DNA of 10,539 nt from Gemmatimonadota bacterium (GCA_002686955.1 NYZA01000073.1:1-10539); one strand, 5' to 3'; positions 1 through 7,068 are shown, counted from the stretch's first letter. A program made the numbers and translations. Notes: a model not told the origin generated them from the letters alone.

Positions 1-572
1 CCTCCGCGCGAAACGGTGCGAAGCACCGCCAGGGCACGAATCTGCGCCGCCTCGCGACGAAAGTTGGTGAGAAATCCGGGCTAACGCCTCGATTTCCGGC
101 TGATCGAGCGCAGGCTTCGTCCTCTCGGAGACCAGATCGGGCGGCGGTGCTTCGCGGATCTGGCGCCACATCCACAGCACAATCCCGGCGCAACCGGCGA
201 TGAGGACCAGGGCCGGCAGGAGATAGAAAAGGAGCCCCAAGCCGCGTGCGCGCGGTTTCGCCTAAGAATGCGATCCCCGTAGTGTTCCGCCATGACATCG
301 AGCACGGCGTTTCGTTCGTGATCGCCGGCCAACAGCTTCCGGATCTCCGCCTATACCCGTGCAGAAGCGGGTGAGTCGTGATCGGCGACGACACCTTGCC
401 AGCAACACGGGGCCATCAACTCCGCTTCGAGCGAGAGGGCCAAGCGCTCGCGGGCCTCTTCGGCCTTCGGATCGACCGCGACATCGGGCGACGCAAGGGC
501 TGTCGGCGAGAAGGAGGCGAGCAGCGTTAGCAGCATCGTGGCGATTGCGGTTCGTGCGCGTCGCCGAAACAT
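1..572 (-). pseudogene. CcmH/CycL-like cytochrome c maturation protein, disrupted (amber stop plus frameshift)
   Basis: Read on the minus strand from ATG at 572, the product starts with a basic N-terminus and a hydrophobic signal segment (about residues 7-27). It then has the CcmH-type core LMAPCCWQ with paired cysteines (residues 56-57) and a following DHDSPASARV helix. CcmH proteins hold apocytochrome c for haem attachment in the periplasm. An in-frame TAG at 353-351 interrupts the reading, and the same frame resumes with AEIRKLLAGDHERNAVLDVM and HYGDRIL, exactly the expected continuation. Near 264-262 the frame shifts by a net +2 or -1, and the match continues as AKPRARGLG, a transmembrane helix (LLFYLLPALVLIAGCAGIV) and a WRQIREAPPPDL tail that is open to the window edge. 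The last roughly 80 bases read more naturally in yet another frame (NFRREAAQIRALAVLR), so a second shift is possible. The family call is firm. Whether the lesions are real or assembly errors cannot be told from the sequence. The gene may continue beyond base 1. Confidence 0.75.
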
Positions 573-797
573 TGGCGATCGTATCGAGAAAAGGATCTCT
601 ATCGACCGGATTGGCAATGAGCTTCTCCGGGATGGGAAAATGTCTCACGCATGTTGGCAGAGAGGCGATCGCGGCCGCCGGCTTCTTCCCGGATCACACG
701 GTTGCGTCTCGTTGGCATGCGTCTCATACTCCTATCCTGTCTGATCATATCTCAATGACCGAGGGGTTGAGGACGAATCCTGAAATGAGGTGCAAGC

Positions 798-1919
798 ATG
801 GAGAGTCTGAGGCGTCTGAGGGTGTTCAGTGGCGCTTTGCATGGCTCCCGCGCATTCACGGGTCCGACGAGTGTGATGATCGATATCTGCAACCGCTGCA
901 ATTTTCGATGCTCGCTCTGCTGGTATCACTCACCATTCCTCGAGCATGACGACGAGTGGCGAAAAAAAGTGCTGGACTTCGATGTATTGGAAGGGACCAT
1001 TGATGAATTGACGGACCTCGGCGTACAGGAGATCCAGCTCACCGGTGAGGGCGAGCCTTTCATGCATCCTCGCGTGATGGATGTGATTCGCCGAATCAAG
1101 TCGCGGCGGCTACGCCTACAGATCACCTCCAACGGCTCCTTTTTCGACGACGGGATAGTTTCGGAGATCGTCGATCTAGGTGTGGACGAACTCTCCATCA
1201 GCGTATGGGCTGGGACCGAGGAGGGATTTGTCGGCTTGCATCCCGGGTCCAGCGCGAAGACATTCGATGTGGTAGTCGAGAACTTGCACAAGTTGCACCA
1301 GGCGAAAAGGCAACAGGGCGTCGATCTTCCGAAGACCAGAATCGTCAACGCGATTTGCACCACCAATGTGCGCGAGATTCCCGAGATGATCGAGCTCGGT
1401 GAGCGAGTGGGTGCGGATGAGATCTACTTCCGCTTTGGTGGAATCACGCCTGGCGTCGAATTTCTCAGCCTCACCGAAGAGGACGTGCGATATCTGAAAG
1501 AGCTCTTGCCCTCATTGGTGAAATCCCGAGAGGGAAAAAGGCCCGAAACGAACTTGGGCGGCAACATGCTCGATTTGCTCGATACCGGCGATTTCGACCG
1601 AAACTACCTGCACGGTTTGGCCGATCAGATTCCCTGCTATGTCGGGTGGTATTTCGCTCGGATTCTAGTAGACGGCACTGTCGTACCGTGCTGCGCGTGC
1701 GACGATTCCAAGGAGATGGGGAACATCTCCCGTCAGCGTTTTCGGGATGTCTGGAACGGGGAACGGTACCAAGAATTCCGGAAGAGGGCGATGGGCTCAC
1801 TCGATGATCCCTATTTCGAAGGCTGTGGTTGTCTGTCAACTTGCCCGCATTATCACTCCAATGCCGCATTTCACGGTCGGGCGCCGGTGCGAATGTCGAA
1901 CCGGCTCCGGCGGCGTTGA
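798..1919 (+). CDS. Radical SAM/SPASM domain protein, 373 aa
   Basis: The N-terminal half is a radical SAM core. The cluster motif CNFRCSLC places the CX3CX2C cysteines at 34, 38 and 41, with an extra Cys at 31. The GEGEP motif that contacts SAM is at residues 83-87, followed by a QITSNG strand (108-113). The C-terminal part has a SPASM-like cysteine set (Cys280, 298, 299, 301, 343, 345, 349) around VDGTVVPCCACDD and GCGCLSTCP, which in this family usually binds one or two auxiliary 4Fe-4S clusters. Substrates of such enzymes range from peptides to cofactor precursors and sugars, and none can be assigned here. No candidate precursor peptide gene lies next to it. ATG 798 follows GAGG (787-790) at good spacing. 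The gene is AT-richer than its neighbours (27 of 60 bases are G/C at 961-1020, against 40 of 60 at 3781-3840), which may mean transfer. It stands alone: the upstream ccmH remnant is divergent and the downstream glycosyltransferase converges. Confidence 0.9.
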   Translation: MESLRRLRVFSGALHGSRAFTGPTSVMIDICNRCNFRCSLCWYHSPFLEHDDEWRKKVLDFDVLEGTIDELTDLGVQEIQLTGEGEPFMHPRVMDVIRRIKSRRLRLQITSNGSFFDDGIVSEIVDLGVDELSISVWAGTEEGFVGLHPGSSAKTFDVVVENLHKLHQAKRQQGVDLPKTRIVNAICTTNVREIPEMIELGERVGADEIYFRFGGITPGVEFLSLTEEDVRYLKELLPSLVKSREGKRPETNLGGNMLDLLDTGDFDRNYLHGLADQIPCYVGWYFARILVDGTVVPCCACDDSKEMGNISRQRFRDVWNGERYQEFRKRAMGSLDDPYFEGCGCLSTCPHYHSNAAFHGRAPVRMSNRLRRR

Positions 1920-1981
1920 TCGAATCGCCGCCGTCGATTGCCACGGAATGATCGAAGCGCCTCAGCCCGTGCTCTGTTCGG

Positions 1982-3121
1982 TCAGGTCGGCGATTCGGTT
2001 CGTGCACAGCCCACTGTACCACGTTGAAGGGTACCGTTTTTCTCGACACCAAAGACCCTCCAGTGATAGGAGCGCCCAACCGTTTCAGGTGTCGCCAGGG
2101 CGGACAGATCGATCTCGGTACCGCCAACATATCGCCCCGCGATCGCGGCGAAAGCCGGATCGAGCCCGATCTCGATGAGGTAGCGTTCCGCGCCGCGGAT
2201 CGGGGGCCAACGCAGGATCGGATCGTCGAGAGGGATCGGCGTCGCCTCCGGATCGGGCGAGATACGACGCTTCAGCACACCGTAAATGCGATCGAGGGGG
2301 GCTCTGAGTCTCATCGCCGTGGCGAGAGCCGCCAATGTCGCGGGTCCGTACATTTTTTTGTAGAAAACGACCATGCTCTCTTCGAAAATACGATCCTTCT
2401 TTGGGTTGTTCGATCCGGATTTGTCGTGATAGTGCACGATGAATGCATCGTGCAGTACCATCATTCGCAGTCCCATGCTGTGAATCTTGTGCGACCAATC
2501 GGCGTCTTCGAAGTACATGAACATATTTTCGTCGAGCGGACCCAGCCGGTCTCGGATATCGCCGCGAACCATGAAGCAGGCTCCTACCAGCGCCCGGACC
2601 TCGACGTCCTCCTCGCCGCGCCAGATCCGCCGGGACTCCCGGTGGAAGCGGTCCAAGGGAGCGAAGCGACGTAGCGCATCGGAGCTTGCGCAGAGCACCG
2701 TCAACGGACCGAGGGGAGGCAGGGCCGCGAGCTCGAGCGTCTGCTGGTCGTCCAGCCAAGTGCGGGCGGCGACCGCGCCGACATCGGGATGCTCGTCTAG
2801 ATGGGCGACCATTCGATCGAGGGCTCCGGGCAGCACCACGGTGTCGGAGTTGAGCAGCATGAAGTGCCGCCCCCTCGCCACCGACCATGCCTGGTTGTTG
2901 GCCCTTGTGAACCCGAGATTGTCGCGGTTCGTGATGAGATGCACATCAGGGAATCGGGACCCGATCGCCTCGACCGACCCGTCTTTGGAGTCGTTGTCGA
3001 CCACCACGATCTCGACCTCGATCGATCCCGTGCTCCGGCGGATCGACTCGATGCATTCGCATACCAGCTCGCGCGTATTCCAGTTGACGAGCGAGATCGT
3101 GAGATCGGGAGAAGGGTGCAT
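1982..3121 (-). CDS. Family 2 glycosyltransferase with C-terminal fibronectin-III-like domain, 379 aa
   Basis: Residues 6-235 form a GT-A fold of the rhamnosyltransferase-like GT2 group. The nucleotide-binding start is TISLVNWNT (8-16) and VVVDNDSKDGS (39-49), the metal-site strand is LLNSDTVV (89-96, an NSD form of DxD), and the acceptor-side acidic motif is FEDADWSHK (204-212), with a family-typical GACFMVRGD (180-188). These enzymes move a sugar from a nucleotide donor to a glycan or lipid-linked acceptor on the cytoplasmic side. Residues about 240-285 are helical and basic. Residues about 298-375 (PILRWPPIRGAERYLIEI ... YHWRVFGV) look like a fibronectin-III-type module of the kind with a W-x-x-x-x-GA-x-x-Y signature, an unusual appendage for a cytoplasmic transferase. 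The ATG at 3121 is the first start codon in an open frame running back to about 3219, with no good Shine-Dalgarno, so the true start could differ. The stop lies 62 bp from that of the convergent radical SAM gene. Confidence 0.9.
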   Translation of the reverse strand: MHPSPDLTISLVNWNTRELVCECIESIRRSTGSIEVEIVVVDNDSKDGSVEAIGSRFPDVHLITNRDNLGFTRANNQAWSVARGRHFMLLNSDTVVLPGALDRMVAHLDEHPDVGAVAARTWLDDQQTLELAALPPLGPLTVLCASSDALRRFAPLDRFHRESRRIWRGEEDVEVRALVGACFMVRGDIRDRLGPLDENMFMYFEDADWSHKIHSMGLRMMVLHDAFIVHYHDKSGSNNPKKDRIFEESMVVFYKKMYGPATLAALATAMRLRAPLDRIYGVLKRRISPDPEATPIPLDDPILRWPPIRGAERYLIEIGLDPAFAAIAGRYVGGTEIDLSALATPETVGRSYHWRVFGVEKNGTLQRGTVGCARTESPT

Positions 3122-3310
3122 CGCGGAGGGCGTTTTCGCTACGGGGTCGAGCTCTTCGAGGTTCGCCGCGAACCCTATCAGAAGGTGTCCAGGAACCTGG
3201 CGCCCCCTTTTGCGTAGGTTTCACTGGACCACCACACGGCGGTCGCTGGGGTCGAAATCACGACCGAAGAGTCGGCTCTTCCGCGGAGCCGTCTCCCAGG
3301 AGATCGAACG

Positions 3311-4270
3311 ATGAACAGAAAATCACTGGCGGCGCTGGTTGCGGTGGGCACCTGCCTGTCCGGATCGGCCAGGGCCTCCGAAGCCGAGGGAGCCTTTCTA
3401 GGAGTGATGATCCAGGAGGTGAACGAAGAGCTGGCCGAGGCCTTCGATCTGCCCGAGGCGCGCGGCGCCTTGATCAGCCAGGTGATCGGGGACAGCCCCG
3501 CGGAGAAGGCTGGATTGGAATCGGGCGATATCCTCATCGAAATCGGCCGCGCGGGGGTCGCGGGGCCGGACGATGTCATTGAAGCGGTTTCCGGCGCCTC
3601 ACCCGGCGACGAGATGCTGCTCGTCTACCTCAGAGAGGGGGACGAAATGCGCGGCACGGTGGTGCTGGACGAAAAGGAGCAGAGCTTCGGTCAAAACGCC
3701 TGGATCCGCGGCTTCGGCATGGGCGCCCGCGCCGGCATCGAGGTTGCCCCCCTCCAGGACGGACTCGGTGAGCCCTTCGGCGTCGAGGATGGCGGCGGTG
3801 TGCTGGTTCTCTCGGTGGAAGACGATTCCCCGGCCGAGGAGGCGGGCATCCGCGCCGGCGACGTGATCATCAAGGCCGGGAGCGAGTCGATCGCCGACCG
3901 CCACGATCTCAGAAGTGCTCTGGCGAGCTCGGCCAGCGAGAAGACCGAGATCGTGGTGAAGCGTCGAAAGAGCCGCGGCCCCGCCAGAACCAAAGAGCTC
4001 CTGCTCGATGTGCCCGCGAACTACGGCAAGATGAGGTGCCGTGTCGCACCGCGCCGGCTCGGGCGCTTATATCGCGGCCTCGTCGACGATCTGGAGCTGG
4101 ACGATCTCGAGCAGTTCGACCTCGAAGCGATTGCGCCCGATCTAGTGCTCGATTGGCAAGAGGCCGGAGAGGAGCTTCGAGAGTCGCTCGAGGAGCTCGG
4201 GAACGAGCTGCGCGAAGAGATGGAGGAGCTTCGCCAGGATCTCGAAGAGCTGAGGTCGAATCGGGACTGA
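3311..4270 (+). CDS. Exported protein with two PDZ domains and a C-terminal coiled coil, 319 aa
   Basis: A signal peptide (residues 1-22, probable cleavage after SARA) precedes two PDZ domains. PDZ1 (about 28-121) has the loop AFLGV and the SPAEKAGLESGDILIEI segment. PDZ2 (about 143-235) has GVLVLSVEDDSPAEEAGI followed by RAGDVII. Both are the circularly permuted bacterial type found in DegP/HtrA and site-2 protease partners, which bind peptide C-termini. No His-Asp-Ser trypsin-like domain precedes them, so the protein is not itself an HtrA protease. Residues about 255-319 are rich in Leu and Glu with heptad-like spacing (EELRESLEELGNELREEM), predicting a strongly acidic coiled coil. It probably acts in the periplasm as a scaffold or adaptor. 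The ATG at 3311 follows AGGAGA (3299-3304) at ideal spacing. It is monocistronic: the glycosyltransferase upstream is divergent and the symporter downstream converges with a 28-bp gap. Confidence 0.88.
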   Translation: MNRKSLAALVAVGTCLSGSARASEAEGAFLGVMIQEVNEELAEAFDLPEARGALISQVIGDSPAEKAGLESGDILIEIGRAGVAGPDDVIEAVSGASPGDEMLLVYLREGDEMRGTVVLDEKEQSFGQNAWIRGFGMGARAGIEVAPLQDGLGEPFGVEDGGGVLVLSVEDDSPAEEAGIRAGDVIIKAGSESIADRHDLRSALASSASEKTEIVVKRRKSRGPARTKELLLDVPANYGKMRCRVAPRRLGRLYRGLVDDLELDDLEQFDLEAIAPDLVLDWQEAGEELRESLEELGNELREEMEELRQDLEELRSNRD

Positions 4271-4298
4271 GTGGCTGCGCGGACCCTGAGGGTACGAA

Positions 4299-5555
4299 TC
4301 AGCGCCCAACCTCCTCTTCGCCCTCGCTGCGGGCGATGATCGCGGCGCCGCAGGAGTCGGAGAAGATGTTGACGCCGGTGCGCAGCATGTCGAGGGGACG
4401 ATCGACCGCGAGCATCGTACCCACGATGGCGGCCACCTCGGGCCCGCGCAGATTCACCGCTTCGAGCACGATGAAGATCATCACCAAGCCGGCGGAGGGG
4501 ATGCCGGCGGCGCCGATCGATGCGAGGAGAGCCGTGACCACGACGGTGATCTGCGCCGTCACGCCCAAGGGGATCCCGAGAACCTGAGCGATGAATAGCA
4601 CGCCCACGCATTCGTAGAGCGCAGTCCCGTCCATATTGACCGTCGCCCCCAAGGGAAGCACGAACGAGCTCACCCGGTTCGAGACTCCGACCTTCTTCTC
4701 GACGCATTGCATCGTGAGCGGAAGCGTGGCCGCCGAAGAGGAGGTCGAAACAGCGGTCAAAACGGCGTCGCTCATATTCGTGAAGTGGCGCCTGGGCGAG
4801 AGCCTCCCCAAGACGAGAAGGAGCACGGGCAGGGTGACGAAGGTGTGCAGCGTCAGCCCCGCGGCGACCGTGAGCATATAGATGCCCATGCTGGTGAAGG
4901 TGGAAGCGCCCGACGCCGCCACCGCGCTCGTGATCAACCCCACGACTCCGAGCGGCGCCAATCGGATCACCGCACCGGTCAGGCGCATCATCACCGCGAA
5001 GAGTGCCTCGATCAGCTCCGAAACCGGCCGCCGGACCCCTTCGGGCATCGCCGCCAGGCTCGCTCCGAACGCGATGCAGAAGACGATGATTCCGAGCATG
5101 TCCATTTCGGCCAACGCCGCCACCGGATTCGTCGGCACCATGCGGAACAAGATCTCGGCCAGCGAATCGGGTGTCTCGACCTGGGGCGCCGTCCCCCCGG
5201 CGGCCGCGATCCCTTCGAGCGCTCCAACCCCCGGCCGTAGCGCGTTCACCAGCACCAACCCGACCAGGATCGCCAAGAGGCTCGTGGTCATGTAGTAGGC
5301 GAGCGTCTTCAGCCCCAGCCGGCCGAGAGCCCCGCCGCTGCCGACCGACGCCACGCCCGAGACGATCGAGGTCGCGACCAGCGGCACGATCGTCATCTTG
5401 AGCAACCGCACGAAAAGGGTGCCCATCCAGCCGACGGCCCCGACGGCGCTCTCGCCGAAGGTGAAGGCCAAGACAGATCCGAGCAACATCGCCAACAGGA
5501 TCTGCAACCAGAGCTCGCGAAGGAGGGGCGTCTTCTCGACGTGTTGAGTGTTCAT
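4299..5555 (-). CDS. Dicarboxylate/amino acid:cation symporter (SLC1/DAACS family), 418 aa
   Basis: This is a full-length member of the glutamate/aspartate/dicarboxylate symporter family (GltP, DctA, GltPh, EAAT), an inner-membrane trimer taking up acidic substrates with Na+ or H+. Visible hallmarks are the hairpin 1 serine-rich motif VSTSSSAATLP (269-279), the TM7 NMDGT motif (307-311), hairpin 2 AAGIPSAG (349-356), and the TM8 substrate site D-R-P-L-D-M-L-R-T-G-V-N (385-396) with Asp400. Asp389, Arg392 and Asn396 align with GltPh Asp394, Arg397 and Asn401; the arginine favours acidic substrates over neutral amino acids. ATG 5555 is preferred because family homology starts just after it and a GGGGAG lies about 11 nt upstream. 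An in-frame ATG at 5618 would read through the palindromic element. The palindrome at 5605-5780 occupies most of the upstream region, so it could affect expression or separate this gene from the minus-strand genes behind it. Na+ or H+ coupling cannot be told. Confidence 0.93.
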   Translation of the reverse strand: MNTQHVEKTPLLRELWLQILLAMLLGSVLAFTFGESAVGAVGWMGTLFVRLLKMTIVPLVATSIVSGVASVGSGGALGRLGLKTLAYYMTTSLLAILVGLVLVNALRPGVGALEGIAAAGGTAPQVETPDSLAEILFRMVPTNPVAALAEMDMLGIIVFCIAFGASLAAMPEGVRRPVSELIEALFAVMMRLTGAVIRLAPLGVVGLITSAVAASGASTFTSMGIYMLTVAAGLTLHTFVTLPVLLLVLGRLSPRRHFTNMSDAVLTAVSTSSSAATLPLTMQCVEKKVGVSNRVSSFVLPLGATVNMDGTALYECVGVLFIAQVLGIPLGVTAQITVVVTALLASIGAAGIPSAGLVMIFIVLEAVNLRGPEVAAIVGTMLAVDRPLDMLRTGVNIFSDSCGAAIIARSEGEEEVGR

Positions 5556-5604
5556 GGCTGCGCATGCTCCCCGAATCTTCGCGGCTCCGCAACCCGCTGC
5601 TCCC

Positions 5605-5780
5605 CCAGGATCCGCCACCTAATGCGTGCCCGAGCCGTGCGAATCTTGGTCTTAGTCGAGGAACCGCACCGATTTGAGCGCAGGCGTAGTGCGGCTACGT
5701 TGAGCATCAAACCGGTGCGAGTGACGAAGGATAAGGCCAAGAGGCGCATGGCGAAGCGCGCATTAGGTGGTGGATCCTGG
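5605..5780. repeat. 176-bp imperfect palindromic element (MITE-like or long hairpin repeat)
   Basis: The left end, CCAGGATCC(G)CCACCTAATG at 5605-5624, matches the reverse complement of 5761-5780 at 19 of 20 bases, and at 23 of 25 when extended inward. The symmetry continues toward a centre near 5692: TCTTGG(T/C)CTTA, CGCACCG(A/G)TTTGA and finally CGTAG (5685-5689), loop TGCGG, CTACG (5695-5699). The arms are diverged and need small gaps, so the whole folds as a long, bulged hairpin. The bases just outside are TCCC on both sides (5601-5604 and 5781-5784), a possible 4-bp target duplication. There is no transposase reading frame inside. It separates the DUF2752 gene (its stop codon touches the right flank) from the symporter start 49 bp away. 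As transcribed hairpin RNA it could terminate or stabilise the minus-strand message. Confidence 0.7.
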
Positions 5781-5783
5781 TCC

Positions 5784-6176
5784 CTATCCGCTCCGGTAGA
5801 GGACCCAGATCCAATCGACCAACACAGCCCCGGCCACCACCGAGAGCGGGATCCGCCGCAACACACTACGCGTCCTGGGGAGGAACGCCATGACGGCCCC
5901 GAGCAACAAGAGCGGAACCAGAGGATTCCAGTAAAGCGCTTCCATCAGATCGCCCCGCCCGAGCGCGCTCAGCGCCCTCATTCCACCGCAGCTCGGGCAC
6001 GGAACGCTCGTATGCCGCAAGAGAGGGCAAGCATCGATCAGCGGTCTCGTTTCAATTTCGACCGGGATCGAGCTCTCCCGCGTTGGCCTCGACGCCCGCC
6101 ATCGCGGCGCCCCGCTCCGGTCCTTCACCTGCGTACCAGCGCGACAAGATGCCGTTGATCCGCCCGAGATCTCCAT
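5784..6176 (-). CDS. DUF2752 membrane protein (start uncertain), up to 130 aa
   Basis: The core VPCPSCGGMRALSALGRGDL followed by EALYWNPL (residues 58-86 from the ATG at 6176) is the DUF2752 signature: a leading Cys (50), a CPxCG pair (Cys60, Cys63), an Arg after the glycines and the Ala-x-x-x-NPL turn. It is followed by two hydrophobic segments (about 87-99 and 111-126), so it is a small inner-membrane protein. The function of the family is not established. The start is the weak point. The only ATG outside the core, at 6176, makes the gene overlap the 3' end of the upstream gene by 125 bp. GTG at 6128 and TTG at 6020 are alternatives, and the latter would drop the first Cys. The true start may also be a rare codon near the upstream stop (6052). 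The stop TAG abuts the right flank of the palindromic element. It is probably co-transcribed with the upstream exported protein gene. Confidence 0.75.
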   Translation of the reverse strand: MEISGGSTASCRAGTQVKDRSGAPRWRASRPTRESSIPVEIETRPLIDACPLLRHTSVPCPSCGGMRALSALGRGDLMEALYWNPLVPLLLLGAVMAFLPRTRSVLRRIPLSVVAGAVLVDWIWVLYRSG

Positions 6177-7068
6177 CCGGCAGGCGATCGCGCAGATAGG
6201 CGGCGGTCTCGAGAGTGCTCAGCACCAGCTCCCCTTGTTCGATCTCCTGGGTCTCGACCGCTTCGGCCTCCCGCCCGCGGCTCCGCCGCCTCTTGCCTCG
6301 CCCGGAGCGCCCTTTCTCTTTCTTCTTCGGCTCGCTCGCCTTTGCCACTCTGTCCTCGAGGGCGGCCCAGGCAGCCCCCTCTGCGGCCGTGGCCGGCGAC
6401 GAGAGCACCGGCAGCAGCGCCGGATCGTCCAGCAGCTGATTCAGGACCTTCACGACCGTCTCGTCCAGCTCGAAGAGCTTCTCCTTGACCGTCTCCTCGA
6501 GGTCGGAGACCGCGAAGACCACACGCGCCAGAAAACGTTTCAATCCATTGTCGACCCGAACGTGGATCGTGGAGCGAGTCCGGATCGTGTTCTCGTCCAG
6601 AGGATCGAATTCGATCACGTTCACGAACGATCCGGCGGAAGGGATCCCCATGACGGTCAGGGTGCCCTGGCCGGTATAGATCACCGCTCTCTCGGAGCGA
6701 TGGGCCACGAAGAAATCGACCACCAACCCCTTTCCGTCGTCGCCCCGATAGAGCTCCCCTTCGCGCTCGACCCTGTAGCTGTCCCCCAGGTAGTTGCCCA
6801 TCTCGGCCAGCTCGATCACCCGATCGAAGCACCAGTTGTAGAGCTCCACGGGGCACCCATAGTCGGCTTTCGATCGCACCAAGAGGGTCGGATCGCCGGT
6901 GACCTCGGTCGCGATCTTCCGGGCCTCATCGTTCACCGCACCCGTGACCCAGCCCGAAAACTCCGGATCGGGCTCCAGGAGCTTGCGCTCGATTCCGGAA
7001 ACGTAGATCGCCGATGCGCTCCCGATCACCAGGAGCAGCGAGCAGCACAGGGCCAATGTCGTTCTCAT
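6052..7068 (-). CDS. Uncharacterised exported protein with basic low-complexity linker, 338 aa
   Basis: I do not recognise a named family. The N-terminus is a clear signal sequence (MRTTLALCCSLLLVIGSASA, residues 1-20). Residues about 25-220 are a mixed alpha/beta region with alternating strands such as VVDFFVAHRSERAVIYTG (117-134), TRSTIHVRV (164-172) and a long amphipathic helix (189-213). The order of strands then a C-terminal helix is loosely reminiscent of START/SRPBCC lipid-binding folds, but this is only an impression. Two Cys (72, 80) could pair after export. Residues 245-267 are a Lys/Arg/Gly/Ser-rich linker, followed by an acidic helical tail containing LETAAYLRDRLPDGDLGRIN. ATG 7068 has GAGGA immediately upstream, and a perfect TATAAT lies further up (7108-7103, minus). 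The downstream DUF2752 gene may overlap its 3' end. The reading frame has strong third-position G/C bias, supporting a real gene. Confidence 0.8.
   Translation of the reverse strand: MRTTLALCCSLLLVIGSASAIYVSGIERKLLEPDPEFSGWVTGAVNDEARKIATEVTGDPTLLVRSKADYGCPVELYNWCFDRVIELAEMGNYLGDSYRVEREGELYRGDDGKGLVVDFFVAHRSERAVIYTGQGTLTVMGIPSAGSFVNVIEFDPLDENTIRTRSTIHVRVDNGLKRFLARVVFAVSDLEETVKEKLFELDETVVKVLNQLLDDPALLPVLSSPATAAEGAAWAALEDRVAKASEPKKKEKGRSGRGKRRRSRGREAEAVETQEIEQGELVLSTLETAAYLRDRLPDGDLGRINGILSRWYAGEGPERGAAMAGVEANAGELDPGRN

Noticed and set aside
702-738. Promoter for the radical SAM gene (TTGCGT with CATACT, or TTGGCA with TATCCT)
   Set aside because: Each pair has either poor hexamers or poor spacing, so chance matches are likely in a 225-bp gap.
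538-949. Overlapping plus-strand reading frames across the ccmH remnant and the radical SAM start
   Set aside because: They are antisense or out of frame to better-supported genes, rich in Arg/Ser/His, and resemble no protein. The first would be an odd candidate for a radical SAM substrate peptide but lacks a leader/core layout and a good ribosome site.
3178-3310. Minus-strand reading frame ending ETYAKGGARFLDTF, and the CCAGGAACCTGG inverted repeat (3189-3200)
   Set aside because: The frame is mostly antisense to the PDZ gene and has no support. The repeat has a 2-nt loop and only four Ts after a C-run, and no gene ends just before it, so it is not a convincing terminator.
4283-4293. ACCCTGAGGGT between the convergent PDZ and symporter genes as a terminator
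   Set aside because: The stem is only five bases with a one-base loop and no T-run on either strand.
4021-5592. A 523-residue minus-strand reading frame
   Set aside because: It is the shadow of the symporter in a shifted frame plus antisense to the PDZ gene, dominated by Arg, Gly and His.
5552-5866. Minus-strand 104-residue reading frame across the palindromic element
   Set aside because: It reads through the repeat and has no protein-like features; it exists because the hairpin lacks stops in that frame.
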